Shown one piece after another: positions 11,086 to 21,068 of a stretch of 64,000 nucleotides of DNA. The stretch comes from Cunninghamia lanceolata (Eukaryota > Streptophyta > Pinopsida > Cupressales > Cupressaceae). Where the stretch lies: positions 9,734,001 to 9,798,000 of the forward strand of contig BSBN01000297.1 of assembly GCA_027924645.1 (NCBI GenBank), in the 5' to 3' direction. The translations under genes and the position numbers were made by a program. A model generated the notes under the pieces. It saw only the letters and a program-made list of their open reading frames with translations. It was not told the DNA's origin and did not search any database. Within the stretch, counting starts at the first letter, position 1. The number at the start of each line of letters is the position of its first letter.

Positions 11086-12186
11086 TGTTGGCAAGAGACA
11101 CTGCTTTGCATGATAAGTGTTGTCATTAATGGAAACTAAGACTATTCCACACATCCACAGTGTAGTATTAGATCATACCAAAAGTCAGTTTCAAGATTTG
11201 TGAAGACTAGATAGACAAGAACAAAGTATATGGAAGAGTTTAATATTTTGGTCAGCAGATTTCTCCAGTCAATCATTGTGTGTTACGTATCTAAGGTAGT
11301 GTAGAGGAATGTCAAAACAATCTAAATCCAAGATGTTAGCCTCTGGTGACAAGGGGATTAAAAGTTATGAGCATCTTAGTACCGGGTCCTAATATGATAG
11401 AATAGTTCAGTAAAGAACATGCCGACCTATGTTAGATCCTTATACGGATCTGATAGAAGTGTTTTGGTGAGTTGTATATGTGATATAATGTTAGTGGCTA
11501 ACATGAATGGTGACCTTCAAGTGTTTTTTTTGGTACGCATCAACATTGGTGTATGGATTCAACCGACAGAACAAAGTATTTATGTTGTTTGTTAAGTTCT
11601 TCACTAGGCCAACAGAAAGTGATTGAATTTCTTAAGGGGGATATATATATCCAATTGATTTGAGCATATTGGTGATTGTAATGATGCAAATATGGTGTAA
11701 GTACGAAAAGGCTAGATAGGAGTGCAAAAGGAAGAGATCTAAGGTTTTGATTATGGAAGAGCAGTAAACAAGGTAGAACCAAGATGAAGTGTATCAAGTT
11801 AGTATTTTGTGCTTAACTAAAACTGAATCCTTGCATTGATAGATGCTAATTATCAGTTCAAACTCATTGTAATCTTCTTTCTCTAGGTAGTGAGCCTTCT
11901 TTTGAGCAGTGAGCTCTAGGCAGTGAGCCCAAATGCATGTGCATTCACAATTGTAATACTTTTAATGGAGTATAATCTTTGTGGGTTAACCCCCACCGTG
12001 GTTTTTCCCTTAACCAGGCTTCCACATCAAAAACCATTGTGTCATGTGTGTTTATTTTTTTCTGCTCATGTGTTGATGATTCATGCTTTGAATGTTTTAA
12101 TCAATTCTAAGTGATATTGTTGAAAATGATAAAGTTTTGTGACAACTGATTCACCCCCCTCTTAATTGTCTATCCTAATTCTAACA
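11086..12186 (+). repeat. Sirevirus-like 3' LTR
   Basis: 1101 bp from TGTTGGCAAGAGACACTG to CTAATTCTAACA, directly after a polypurine tract. The end region ATTCACCCCCCTCTTAATTGTC is typical of copia LTRs. Its internal phrases (for example the CAGTGAGCTCTAGGCAGTGAGCCC stretch near 11909 and the CCACCGTGGTTTTTCCCTTAACC stretch near 11992) occur in reverse complement in the LTRs at 46910 and 52707, so all three belong to one family. No matching 5' LTR lies upstream in the window. Confidence 0.8.
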
Positions 12187-12326
12187 GTGCGAATGTTGAA
12201 CTAGCTAATAACTGAACATTCTCTTATCCAATCTCCATCACTCCTAAGAGGAATGAACCTCCCATGGAAAATATATCTCCTACATTCCTACCAACCTTTC
12301 GAGGAAAACCTTCTGAAGACCTAGAC
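12187..12326 (+). pseudogene. Athila-type gypsy gag, 5' piece
   Basis: Reads ENISPTFLPTFRGKPSEDLD in one frame and stops at the insertion point of the next element. Coding resumes at 15253 with DKFLFEFKVLCQKFDY, which completes the usual gag sentence of Athila-lineage elements. Confidence 0.7.
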
Positions 12327-12374
12327 TATAATGCTCCCTTTCCCTAGATTTATTTAATTATTTGTAATGGATTT

Positions 12375-13224
12375 ATTATGGTTAATATTTAGAGTTACAA
12401 TAATATAAAATATTAAATAATGTGTAAACAACAAAAGTAAATTACAACATTGATAATTTAATAAGATCTCTAATATAAATCACTAATAAGACAAATTGGG
12501 TAACATAATCACACAACCACACATATATAATATTCCTAATATCTTTATTAACATTAAGTTCAATACTTATCTGTATAAAATTTGTAAGAATCCAGAGATT
12601 GCTTGAATGTACAATGGTTTAACCTCTTAGACCATCTATGAGCAATCTAGAAGAAATAAGCATACTTTGCCACTCTACACGAGTGTTGGTTCCTTTGGAA
12701 CAATGCTCAACACCTGTGCAATAGCCAAGCCCTGGCTAGGACTATCCTGAGTGCACCTCTCTACCCTAAGTTGGACACACACATAAGATGTGCCCCCTTT
12801 TCCATCTTGCTCATATCCTACTAACATAGAATCTTATTCCCGCAATGTACAGTGCCTGATTATTTCCTCATTCTTATGTGTTTTCTATGCTTCTTCTATC
12901 TTTGAGTCATGTTTTTATGCCCATTCCAAGTCTCACACAAATTCCTTATATAACCTTTTAATGGGTGGTTTCTAAACCATCACACCCTTTCACAAAGGTT
13001 GTCATTAACAATTAGTTAATAAACTTAATAATTCCTCCCTTTTATAAAGGGGTTTTCATAATTATTCTTTTTTTATTTGTTTTTAACCAAAGAATCATAT
13101 TATCCTTTATTTTCCCATCTCCATTTTAATTATAAAGGGTAAATAAACTTTATCCTCTTATAATTTCAAAGTCTTATTCATAAAATAGTCTTCTTTTCCA
13201 TTTTGGGGAAAAAGTCCCATAACA
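12375..13224 (-). repeat. LTR (3' by orientation) of non-coding element
   Basis: Matches 14403-15252 over 850 bp and ends GTCCCATAACA in plus-strand reading. 48 further bases (12327-12374) lie between the TAGAC duplication and the shared start and are not present before the other LTR. Confidence 0.8.
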
Positions 13225-14402
13225 ATTCTTCCCCTATAAATTAGCTATTGTCCTCAATAGCTCAAGTTGAATCTACAACATATTTCAAAAAAACAATTAG
13301 CCAAGTAACATTATCAATATCATAATGAATCTACTTCATTTATAATCATATTTCCCAAATTTTAGATCTTCCCAATAACTCTTCTACTGAAACTACAATT
13401 GAATCCCATAGAAATACTATGTTAATCCATAACATGGTTAGAACTACAAGCACATTCACCTAAACAACACCATATTTTCTAAAGTTTAAGTATTTTGATG
13501 ATATTGTTTGTATAAGGTAAGGTCAACTATAAAGTTTGTTGATAAAAACATTAATAATGAAATACTAAAATAGAGACATACAACAAGAGCTAATGAACTA
13601 ACAGATGGAGGAACCAACCAAAGCCAATAATCTAACACCAAAACATCAACCTCAATCAAAAATAGAAAACTTTCAAAATCAGAGAGAGCTAAATCAAGGA
13701 AGTAGTTTATCACCCATGAAAAATAGGTGACAAAAGATTATTATACAACTATCCACTCTTGATGAATAAAATATAGACCTTTCTCATCAATCTATTAAAA
13801 AAAACCTTGTAAAGGAGTCAAGGATTAATAATAACCCCCCTTGACAAAAAGGAATTCCTCATCTCAAAATGGAACTTTATAGTTTCATCATGGTTGAGCA
13901 GTGAAATGCATATATGGATAACATGAGGCATACTAACTAATCAGTGATAAAAATGTAGTTTGAGAACACTTAAAGGTCAAGGTATATCAACATCATACAT
14001 GTAGAAAATACAAAGTCTGGTGACTCATACAAAGGAACAAGAAAGTTTAAAAGTGATGGCTAATTTGTTGAGTCCAATCTAGAAGAGACAACCATTATTC
14101 ATGTTTATGAATGATGAGACAAAATAACATATTAGACACTATAGAATGTACATGCAATTTTAGACATCTATTAGATAGACAAGTGCATATCATTAGTTGT
14201 AGTAATCTTGAACTATTCTTATGAGGAATAACAATTGGTATAAGAACACATCATTAGATGAATGTAATACCTTAAAACTACAAAATGATTTTGAGAAAGA
14301 ATTTAGATTGATTAGAGACAAAATTATCCTAACATGATTACCACTACAATTACACCTTCCAAATAAGGAAACATGAATCTATTAGGGTCTTCAAGAAAAG
14401 GG
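13225..14402. other. Internal region of non-coding element
   Basis: 1178 bp, AT-rich, with no gag or pol motif on either strand. The minus ORF at 13486-13713 is hydrophobic and looks like chance. No clear tRNA primer site is seen next to 14403. Confidence 0.6.
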
Positions 14403-15252
14403 ATTATGGTTAATATTTAGAGTTAGAATAATATAGAATATTAAATATTGTGTGAACAATAAAAGTAAATTACAACTTTGATAATTTAATAAGATCTCTA
14501 ATATAAATCAAGTTAACAAGACAAATTGGATAACATAATCACACAATCACATATATATAATAATCCTAATATCTTTATTAACAATAAGTTTAGTACTTAT
14601 CTATATGAAATTTGTAAGAATCCAAAGATTGATGGAACAGACCCTGGTTCAGTCTCTTCCGTCTATGAGCAATTTGGGAGAAATAAGCATACTTTGCCGC
14701 TCTACACAAGTGATGGTTCAACTAGAACAATGCTCAACACTCGTGCAATACCCAAGCCCTGGACATGACTATCCTGAGTGCACCTCCATACCCTAGGTTG
14801 GACACACACGTAATATGTGCCCCCTTCTCCATCTTGCTTACATCCTACTAACCTAGAATCCTATTCCTGTAATGTACAGTGCTTGATTATTTCCTCTCTC
14901 TTGTGTGTTTTCTATGTTTCTTCTATCTTTGAGTGATGCTTTTTATGACCATTCCAAGTCTCACACAAATGCCTTATATAACCTTTTAAGGGGTGGTTTC
15001 TAAACCATCACACCTTTTCACAAAGGTTGTCATTAACAATTAGTCAATAAACTTAATAATTCCTCTCTTTTTAAAAGGGGTTTTCATAATTATTCTTTAT
15101 TTATCTCTTTTTTAACCAAAAGATCATATTATCCTTTATTTTTCCATCTCCATTTTAATTATAAAGGATAAATAAACTTTATCCTCTTATAATTTCAAAG
15201 TCTTATTCATAAAATAGTCTTCTTTTCCATTCTGGGGAAAAGTCCCATAACA
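14403..15252 (-). repeat. LTR (5' by orientation) of non-coding element
   Basis: Second 850 bp copy. It ends CCATAACA immediately before the right-hand TAGAC. Small substitutions and one-base indels separate it from the left copy, so insertion is not very recent. Confidence 0.8.
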
Positions 15253-16840
15253 TAGACAAATTCCTATTTGAATTTAAGGTCCTCTGCCAAAAGTTTGATT
15301 ATGCCATAGATAACTAGACACTTAGAACTTTTTCCTTTCACCCTTAAGGAGTTAGCTATATGATGGTTCATGGGCCTAACATAGGACTCTGTCACTACAT
15401 GGGATGAAATGGAAATGACCTTCCTTGACAAATATCAAGATTATTGTAGAGTCAGGGATCAGAAAGATGAACTCTTTCGAATGAATTAGATGGAAGAAAT
15501 AAGTAAAACCATTTTTCTTAGAGGAATTGATGATGAGATTAGAGAAGCCTTAAACTTAATGGGAAAGGGAGATATTCAAAAAAAAAGTTTTGCAGAAATC
15601 ATGAAGGTTAGTATTAATTATTCTCGCACTTGAGTAGGTAAAAGAATACTGGAGAAAGGCAAAGTTAGTACCAGTGACATCACACAAGTGATGGAAGAAC
15701 TAGAAAATCTAAAAATAGATATCCTTCTTCATTTGAATACCAGCCTGGATGGTATGGAAGCTAGTAAAAAGAACACTAAACCCTTCGCCATCTATTGCCG
15801 TCATTATAGAGAAAAACATTCACTTAGGTAATGTCCTTTAAACCAAACCAAGTTATGTAGATTGTGTGAGAAAAAGCATTCCACAAATGAGTGTAGCGTG
15901 CTTCTTGAAATCAAAAATAGATTGAAAAAGGTACCAACAGAAGAGGAAGAGTGAAATTTTACTAGCCAGAAACAATCAAACTATGGATTTAACCAGTTTC
16001 CAAACTAATATGCTTGAAGGGGCCTATCAAATTAGGGCATAACCTCGTGGAATGGACCTTGGGGAGGTCCAATTCCTCTAATGCAAATACCACCCCTGTA
16101 GGGACCACCATGGCCTCAGTCAGACTGGCTGAATCAATCTTGGGCCAATCCTTAGTGGCCAAATAAATAGCAATATCAACAACAGTGCACACCTCAATAT
16201 AACCAAGGAATGAGGCAATTTGGGAATCAACCTCAAGCCTTACTTCCTAGACCCTCATAGCCTACAAACCCAAATCCAAATGATCAGGTAAACCAACTGC
16301 AGATAGCTACCCAACCACTTCAAAATCCCAAAAACAATAGACCACAACAATAGGTGTATAACACTGATCCCAGTGTAACCACTCTAAATGTAGTGGAAAT
16401 AAATGACATTCAACTTTGATCCCAAAACATTCCTATAGCCATTCCTATTGAGGAACTCACTAGAGAAGAGGAAGCGATACCTAGTGTTGAGAAAAAAATA
16501 AAAGGATGAGAAGGTTGGAACAAAAAACTCAGAAGAAATTCCAAAAGAAACCTTTGTTCCATTTCTAGAGTGACTAAAATAGGCTCCTTCAAAATATAGG
16601 GAAAACCAGCTTTCTCATGATGACTCTTAGTTAATCAAGGAACTTAGAAAGATACATATTGAAGTTCCTTTGTTACAAAAAATAAAATATATCCCTGAGA
16701 TAAATCAGACAATCAAGAGCTTATGTTTGAAACTTCCAGGTAGAAAATGAAAATTACCCAACACTATTCAAGTAGAAGGGAAAATTGCTAATGTCCTATC
16801 GGGTAAGTTAATTCCTTAAAAATATGGGGATCCTAGAAGT
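15253..16840 (+). pseudogene. Athila-type gypsy gag, 3' piece
   Basis: Continues gag with DKFLFEFKVLCQKFDY, then LRTFSFHP and later MEEISKTIFLRGIDDEI. Two Cys/His clusters follow (CRHYREKHSL near 15795 and CRLCEKKHSTNEC near 15858), the nucleic-acid-binding knuckles of this gag. A Pro/Gln/Asn-rich tail runs to about 16400. Many stops and shifts make it non-functional. Confidence 0.7.
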
Positions 16841-16852
16841 CATGTTATTTGA

Positions 16853-17230
16853 GTGGAAATAAAAGCAATATCAGTCTCTAATGTATTGATTAATTTGGGA
16901 GCTGCTATCAATGTGATGACATCAGTTACTATAGAAGCTCTGGCATTGACACATATTCAACCAACCTCAATTATGTTACAACTAGCAGATCTATCCATCA
17001 CCAAACCAAAAGAGATTATGGAAGATGTTATATTCACTATTGATACTTGGGACTATTCAATTGATTTCATCATCCTTCAGACCAGAAAGAAATGTTCAAG
17101 GTACCCAATAATACTTGGTAGACCTTGGTTGGCTATTGCAGCAACCCTTATTGACTGTAGATCACCTAGGAAACATGACTATTTCAAATGGGAAAAGTAT
17201 GAAGGAACTTTCCATCTATCCCCCTACTAA
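16853..17230 (+). pseudogene. Athila-type gypsy protease
   Basis: A 125-codon open stretch with VLINLGAAINVMT at the protease active-site position. The usual Asp-Leu-Gly is Asn-Leu-Gly here, so the catalytic Asp is lost. It continues with LQLADLSITKPKEI and YPIILGRPWLAIA, landmarks of the Athila/Tat protease. It lies between gag and RT as expected. Confidence 0.8.
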
Positions 17231-17689
17231 ACCATTCTTATAATATGAGAATAAACTGCAGATAGATGATCTGATGGATTCAGATGAAGAAGACACCTCC
17301 TCATTGGCAAGGGTAACAATTGTAGAACATTTTAAAGAATGCAATGAGGAGTATAAAGAATTGGAATCAAACAGTGAAAGCTCCCTATATAGTGTTACAC
17401 AACAAGAGGTCTCGAGATGGCTCTAGAGAGATTCAAAGGGATCTTTTAGAGCATTCAATTGTCCATATTCTGAAAAGGTTGCCTCCCACTTAAATTATCC
17501 ATAAGAAAAAGCCTTAAACCAAATTGTGCCTCACCTTTGTCCATTAAATACTATGGTAAGTCCTTACAAAGACCATCTTTCTGTTCATAGTGGCACAAAG
17601 CAAATCACTGTTCAAACCAGCAAACAACTCTCTATAAGTAGTTGGTTGACAAAAACAAAAGAAATTTGATTAACAAAACTGCTGCAATA

Positions 17690-18837
17690 TCATACCCAAG
17701 TATTCGCATGGGAATACAAAGACATGAGAGGAATTCACCCCAGTGTATGTACACACCATATCTACACTGAAGATGTTCTTCCTATTAGACAACCATAGAG
17801 GAGGATCAATCTAGCCTTGAGGTAAATAGTGAAGGAGGAAATAGAAAAACTATTATTGGTAGGATTCATCTATCCCATTTCTGATAGTCAGTGGGTGTGA
17901 CCATTGGTTATAGTACCAAAGAAAAATGGCAAATGGCAAGTTTGCATTGACTATAGAGAGTTGAAAAAAGCTACCAAGAAAGACTATTTCCCACTTCCCT
18001 TTATTGGTAGGTGTTGGATAATTTGGCCAGTAGTCGTTACTTCTCCTTTTTGGATGGATTCAGTAGCTACAACTAGAGCTCCAAAGGATCAGGACAAGAC
18101 TACCTTTATGTGTCCATGGGGGACATTTGCCTATAGAGTTTTGCCATTCAGATTATGTAATGCACCAGCCACATTTCAAAGGGTTGCATTGGCAATTTTT
18201 GGTGATTTAGCCAATATGTGTGTGGAGGTCTATATGGATGATTTCATGGTGCATGGAAATTTTTTTTATGAAGCCTTGAGTAGTCTGAACAAGGTGCTTG
18301 AAAGGTGCAAGGAATATTAGTTGTCCTTAAATCATGAGAAGTGTCTTCTTATGATGAACGAAGGGATAGTACTAGGTCACCACATCTCATAGGAGGGAAT
18401 GAAAGTAGATCCCAAAAAGGTTGAAATTATAGTACAAATACCCCCTCCACAAACTCAAATAGAAGTGAGAAGTTTCCTAGGACATGCTGGGTATTATTGA
18501 AGGTTCATTAAAAACTTCAGTCGGAATGCTAACACTTTGTTCACCTTGCTAATAAAAGATTTTGAATTTAATTGGACATTACAATGTCAAGAATCATTTG
18601 ATGCCATCAAGAACACCCTCATGACATCACTAGTCATCAAAGGACCAAATTGGAGTGAACCATTCCATATTCACAAGGATGCTTCCAATTAAGCCATTGG
18701 AGCAGTCTTAGGGCAGGCTAATGAATCTAGAGGTATACATGCAATATATTATGTTAGCAAAAACTTAAACCCCATAGAAAAAAATTATACAATGAAAAAA
18801 AAATTGGCAATAGTTTATGCAATTAATAAATTTTGCC
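17690..18837 (+). pseudogene. Athila-type gypsy RT and start of RNase H
   Basis: Reverse transcriptase landmarks in order: IVPKKNGKWQVCIDYRELKK (17912), TTFMCPWGTFAYRVLPFRLC, then VEVYMDDFMVHG with the YMDD catalytic motif (about 18225). The connection domain VRSFLGHAGYY and the RNase H start (EPFHIHKDASN, then AIGAVLGQA) follow. Coding stops abruptly at KLAIVYAINKF (18833), where the next residues should be HY-TGY. Integrase and the 3' LTR are absent, and several stops interrupt the frame. Confidence 0.85.
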
Positions 18838-19616
18838 GGGTGAAAGTTGAGAACTCTGTCCCACTTTTATAAGAGAACAACCAACACAAATATATTTTTC
18901 CAACTTAAACATTAAAAAAGTCATGTATGTTATGAATTTTAAATTAACCTAAACTAATGAAATGTAGAATTTTAAAGTAGTTTATGCTTATATTTTTTTA
19001 ATTTAAAAAAAAAAAATAGTTGGATATTTTAAAAAAAAAAATAATTGATGAATTTTAAATACTCATACTTTTTGAAAAAAGTGACATTGATGGGATGTCA
19101 AGATAAAATATAGCAAAATTAAATTCTTTTCTTTAATTTTTTTCTTAATTAGTCAACTCAAATATTTAGTGCATGGAATTTTTTTTTATTTTTTGATAAA
19201 TATTTTTATTTTTAAATTATTTTAAAGACAAATTTAATCAAAACATAGTAGTTTCCATGGGATGTCAACCTTTTTACATTAATTTTTTTTAAAAAAAATA
19301 CCCTCTTGGAGAGGATTTTATTCTCTAGTGAACCATATAATTTTCAAATTTTTTGAATATGTTTTGCCTATTGATATCTATTTTCTAATTAGCTTCATGT
19401 TCAATGGGAAAAACCTACTTAAAATAAATTAAAAATATATAATAAAAATAATAAAAATACGAAATATATATATAATGTATGTTCTGAGTGCTACAAAAGG
19501 GTATTCGTCAATTTTTTAAAAAGTGTATTTTAATGGCAAAAATTAATAGCAGAAGATGAATTTTTTTGAAAATTGTGGGAAAGGAGGGTGGAGTGCCACA
19601 TAGGATGCCACATAAG
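18838..19616. other. AT-rich spacer after truncated gypsy
   Basis: Very AT-rich with long A and T runs. No gene, LTR or RNA gene is seen. It begins exactly where the gypsy RNase H stops, so 18838 is an insertion or deletion junction. Confidence 0.5.
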
Positions 19617-19737
19617 TAGTTCTAGGTGTAACTTTACTGGGTGGTATGGTTCTTCCCTATAAGGTTACGCCTACAACTCTGTGGGGTGAGTTAAATGAGG
19701 GCAGAACCTTACCGCCTAGTAAGGTCCGCCCAAAACT
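19617..19737. repeat. Imperfect foldback of about 120 bp
   Basis: The left arm TAGTTCTAGGTGTAACTTTA (19617 on, about 40 bp) pairs with the right arm ending GTAAGGTCCGCCCAAAACTA (19699-19737). By eye about three quarters of positions are complementary. The arms are much richer in GC than the flanks. It could be a small MITE-like element or the decayed end of a DNA transposon. Confidence 0.55.
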
Positions 19738-20141
19738 ATTTTTTTAATCAAAGTTTTATAAATAATTATTTTTTAATGTAGATTATGTACAATATAGAAT
19801 AACAGGGTTAGGATAGCATCAGTACACGACAGTAGGAACAAAGAATTTACAGGGCAAATACAAAAGAAAAAATTTACAAACAAGGGTAATTTTTTTTTTA
19901 ATAAACAATAATAAAGTTCATTATTTTATGATTGATTTAATTTTATTAGAGTTTAATCTTTTATTTAAGTTAGGTTTAAATTTTTATTTAAGTAGGGTTA
20001 AATTTTTCTTAAAATTATATTTTAGGGTTTAATTCAAATTTTTTTCTGGTTGAAATTTTAAAAAATACTATTTTAGGGTTTTAATTGAATTTTTTATGAG
20101 GGTTTAATTGATTTAATGTAGGATTTATTTTTTTAAAGTAG
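19738..20141. other. AT-rich leader with degenerate TTTAGGG motifs
   Basis: About 400 bp with no gene. TTTAGGGTTTAA and TTTAGGGTTTTAA occur near 20030 and 20075, with weaker forms on either side. They resemble telo-box or telomere-like words. Confidence 0.4.
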
Positions 20142-21028
20142 GGTTTCATTGATTATTTGTTAATTAGGTATTCTAAAAGTTGATAAATACTATACAAATA
20201 AATACCTAGATTAATAACAAAAAAATTTAATAAAATTAAATAAAAAAACTTAAATTTATGTGAGCTTCCCCATCCATATCCATGTGTGCTGTTTCCTCGC
20301 ATCATAAGACAATCTTAGAAATCAGAAACAATGTGGTTTCACTGATCATTTGTTAATTAGGGTTTCTAAAAATTGACAAATACTATACAAATAAACACCT
20401 AGATTAATAACAAAAAATTCAATAGAAATTAACAAAAAATAAACTTAGAGTTATGTGACCTTCCCCATCCGTATCCGCATATGCTCTTTCCTCACATCAT
20501 AAGATGATCTTGGAAATCAGAAATGACATTATTTCATTGTTTATTTGTTAATTAGGGTTTCTAAAAATTGACAAATATTATACAAAAAACTCCCAGATTA
20601 ATAACAAAAAAATCAATACAAATTAACAAAAAATAAACTTAAATTTATGTGGACTTATCTATCCATATCTACATATGCTCTTTCCTCATGTCGTAAGACG
20701 ATCTTGGAAATCAGAAGTGATGTGGTTTCATTGATTGTTTGTTAATTAGGGTTTCTAAAAATAGACAAACACTATACCAAAAAACTCCTAGATTAATGAC
20801 AAAAAAAATACAAATTAACAAAAAAAAAACTTAAATTTATGTCAACTTCTCCATCCATATCCATGTATGCTCTTTCCTCTCATCGTAATACGATCTTCGA
20901 AATTAGAAATGGTGTGGTTTATGTGAACTTCCTTATCCATATCCACGTATGCTCCTTCCAAGCATCATAAGATGATCTTAGAAATTAGAAATGATGTGGT
21001 TTCATTGATTATTTGTTAATTAGGGTTT
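20142..21028 (+). repeat. Tandem repeat, about 194 bp unit
   Basis: Units begin GGTTTCATTGATTATTTGTT at 20142, 20335, 20529 and 20724. A shortened unit starts at 20916 and a partial one at 20998. Each full unit contains TTAATTAGGGTTTCT (varied in unit 1) and later CCATCCATATCCA and CGTAAGACGATCTTGGAAAT-like words. The array sits directly upstream of the transposase-like gene and may hold its promoter. Confidence 0.85.
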
Positions 21029-21068
21029 ATATATATTTGTGCAGGCTCAAATTAAAAGGTAATTTGTG

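Larger units (their letters stand above)
12327..15252 (-). mobile_element. Non-coding LTR retrotransposon inside gag
   Basis: Two 850 bp repeats (12375-13224 and 14403-15252) flank a 1178 bp internal region with no recognisable coding. The target duplication TAGAC (12322-12326 and 15253-15257) restores the gag reading on either side. Reading on the minus strand gives AGGGGAAGAAT directly before TGTTATGGGAC, a good polypurine tract and LTR start, so I place it on the minus strand. The internal region has only a 75-codon minus ORF with no homology I know. It is a non-autonomous element. Confidence 0.8.

Noticed and set aside
13486..13713. 75-codon minus ORF in the non-coding LTR element
   Set aside because: Hydrophobic, no family match, and in AT-rich DNA. 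Its length is within chance.
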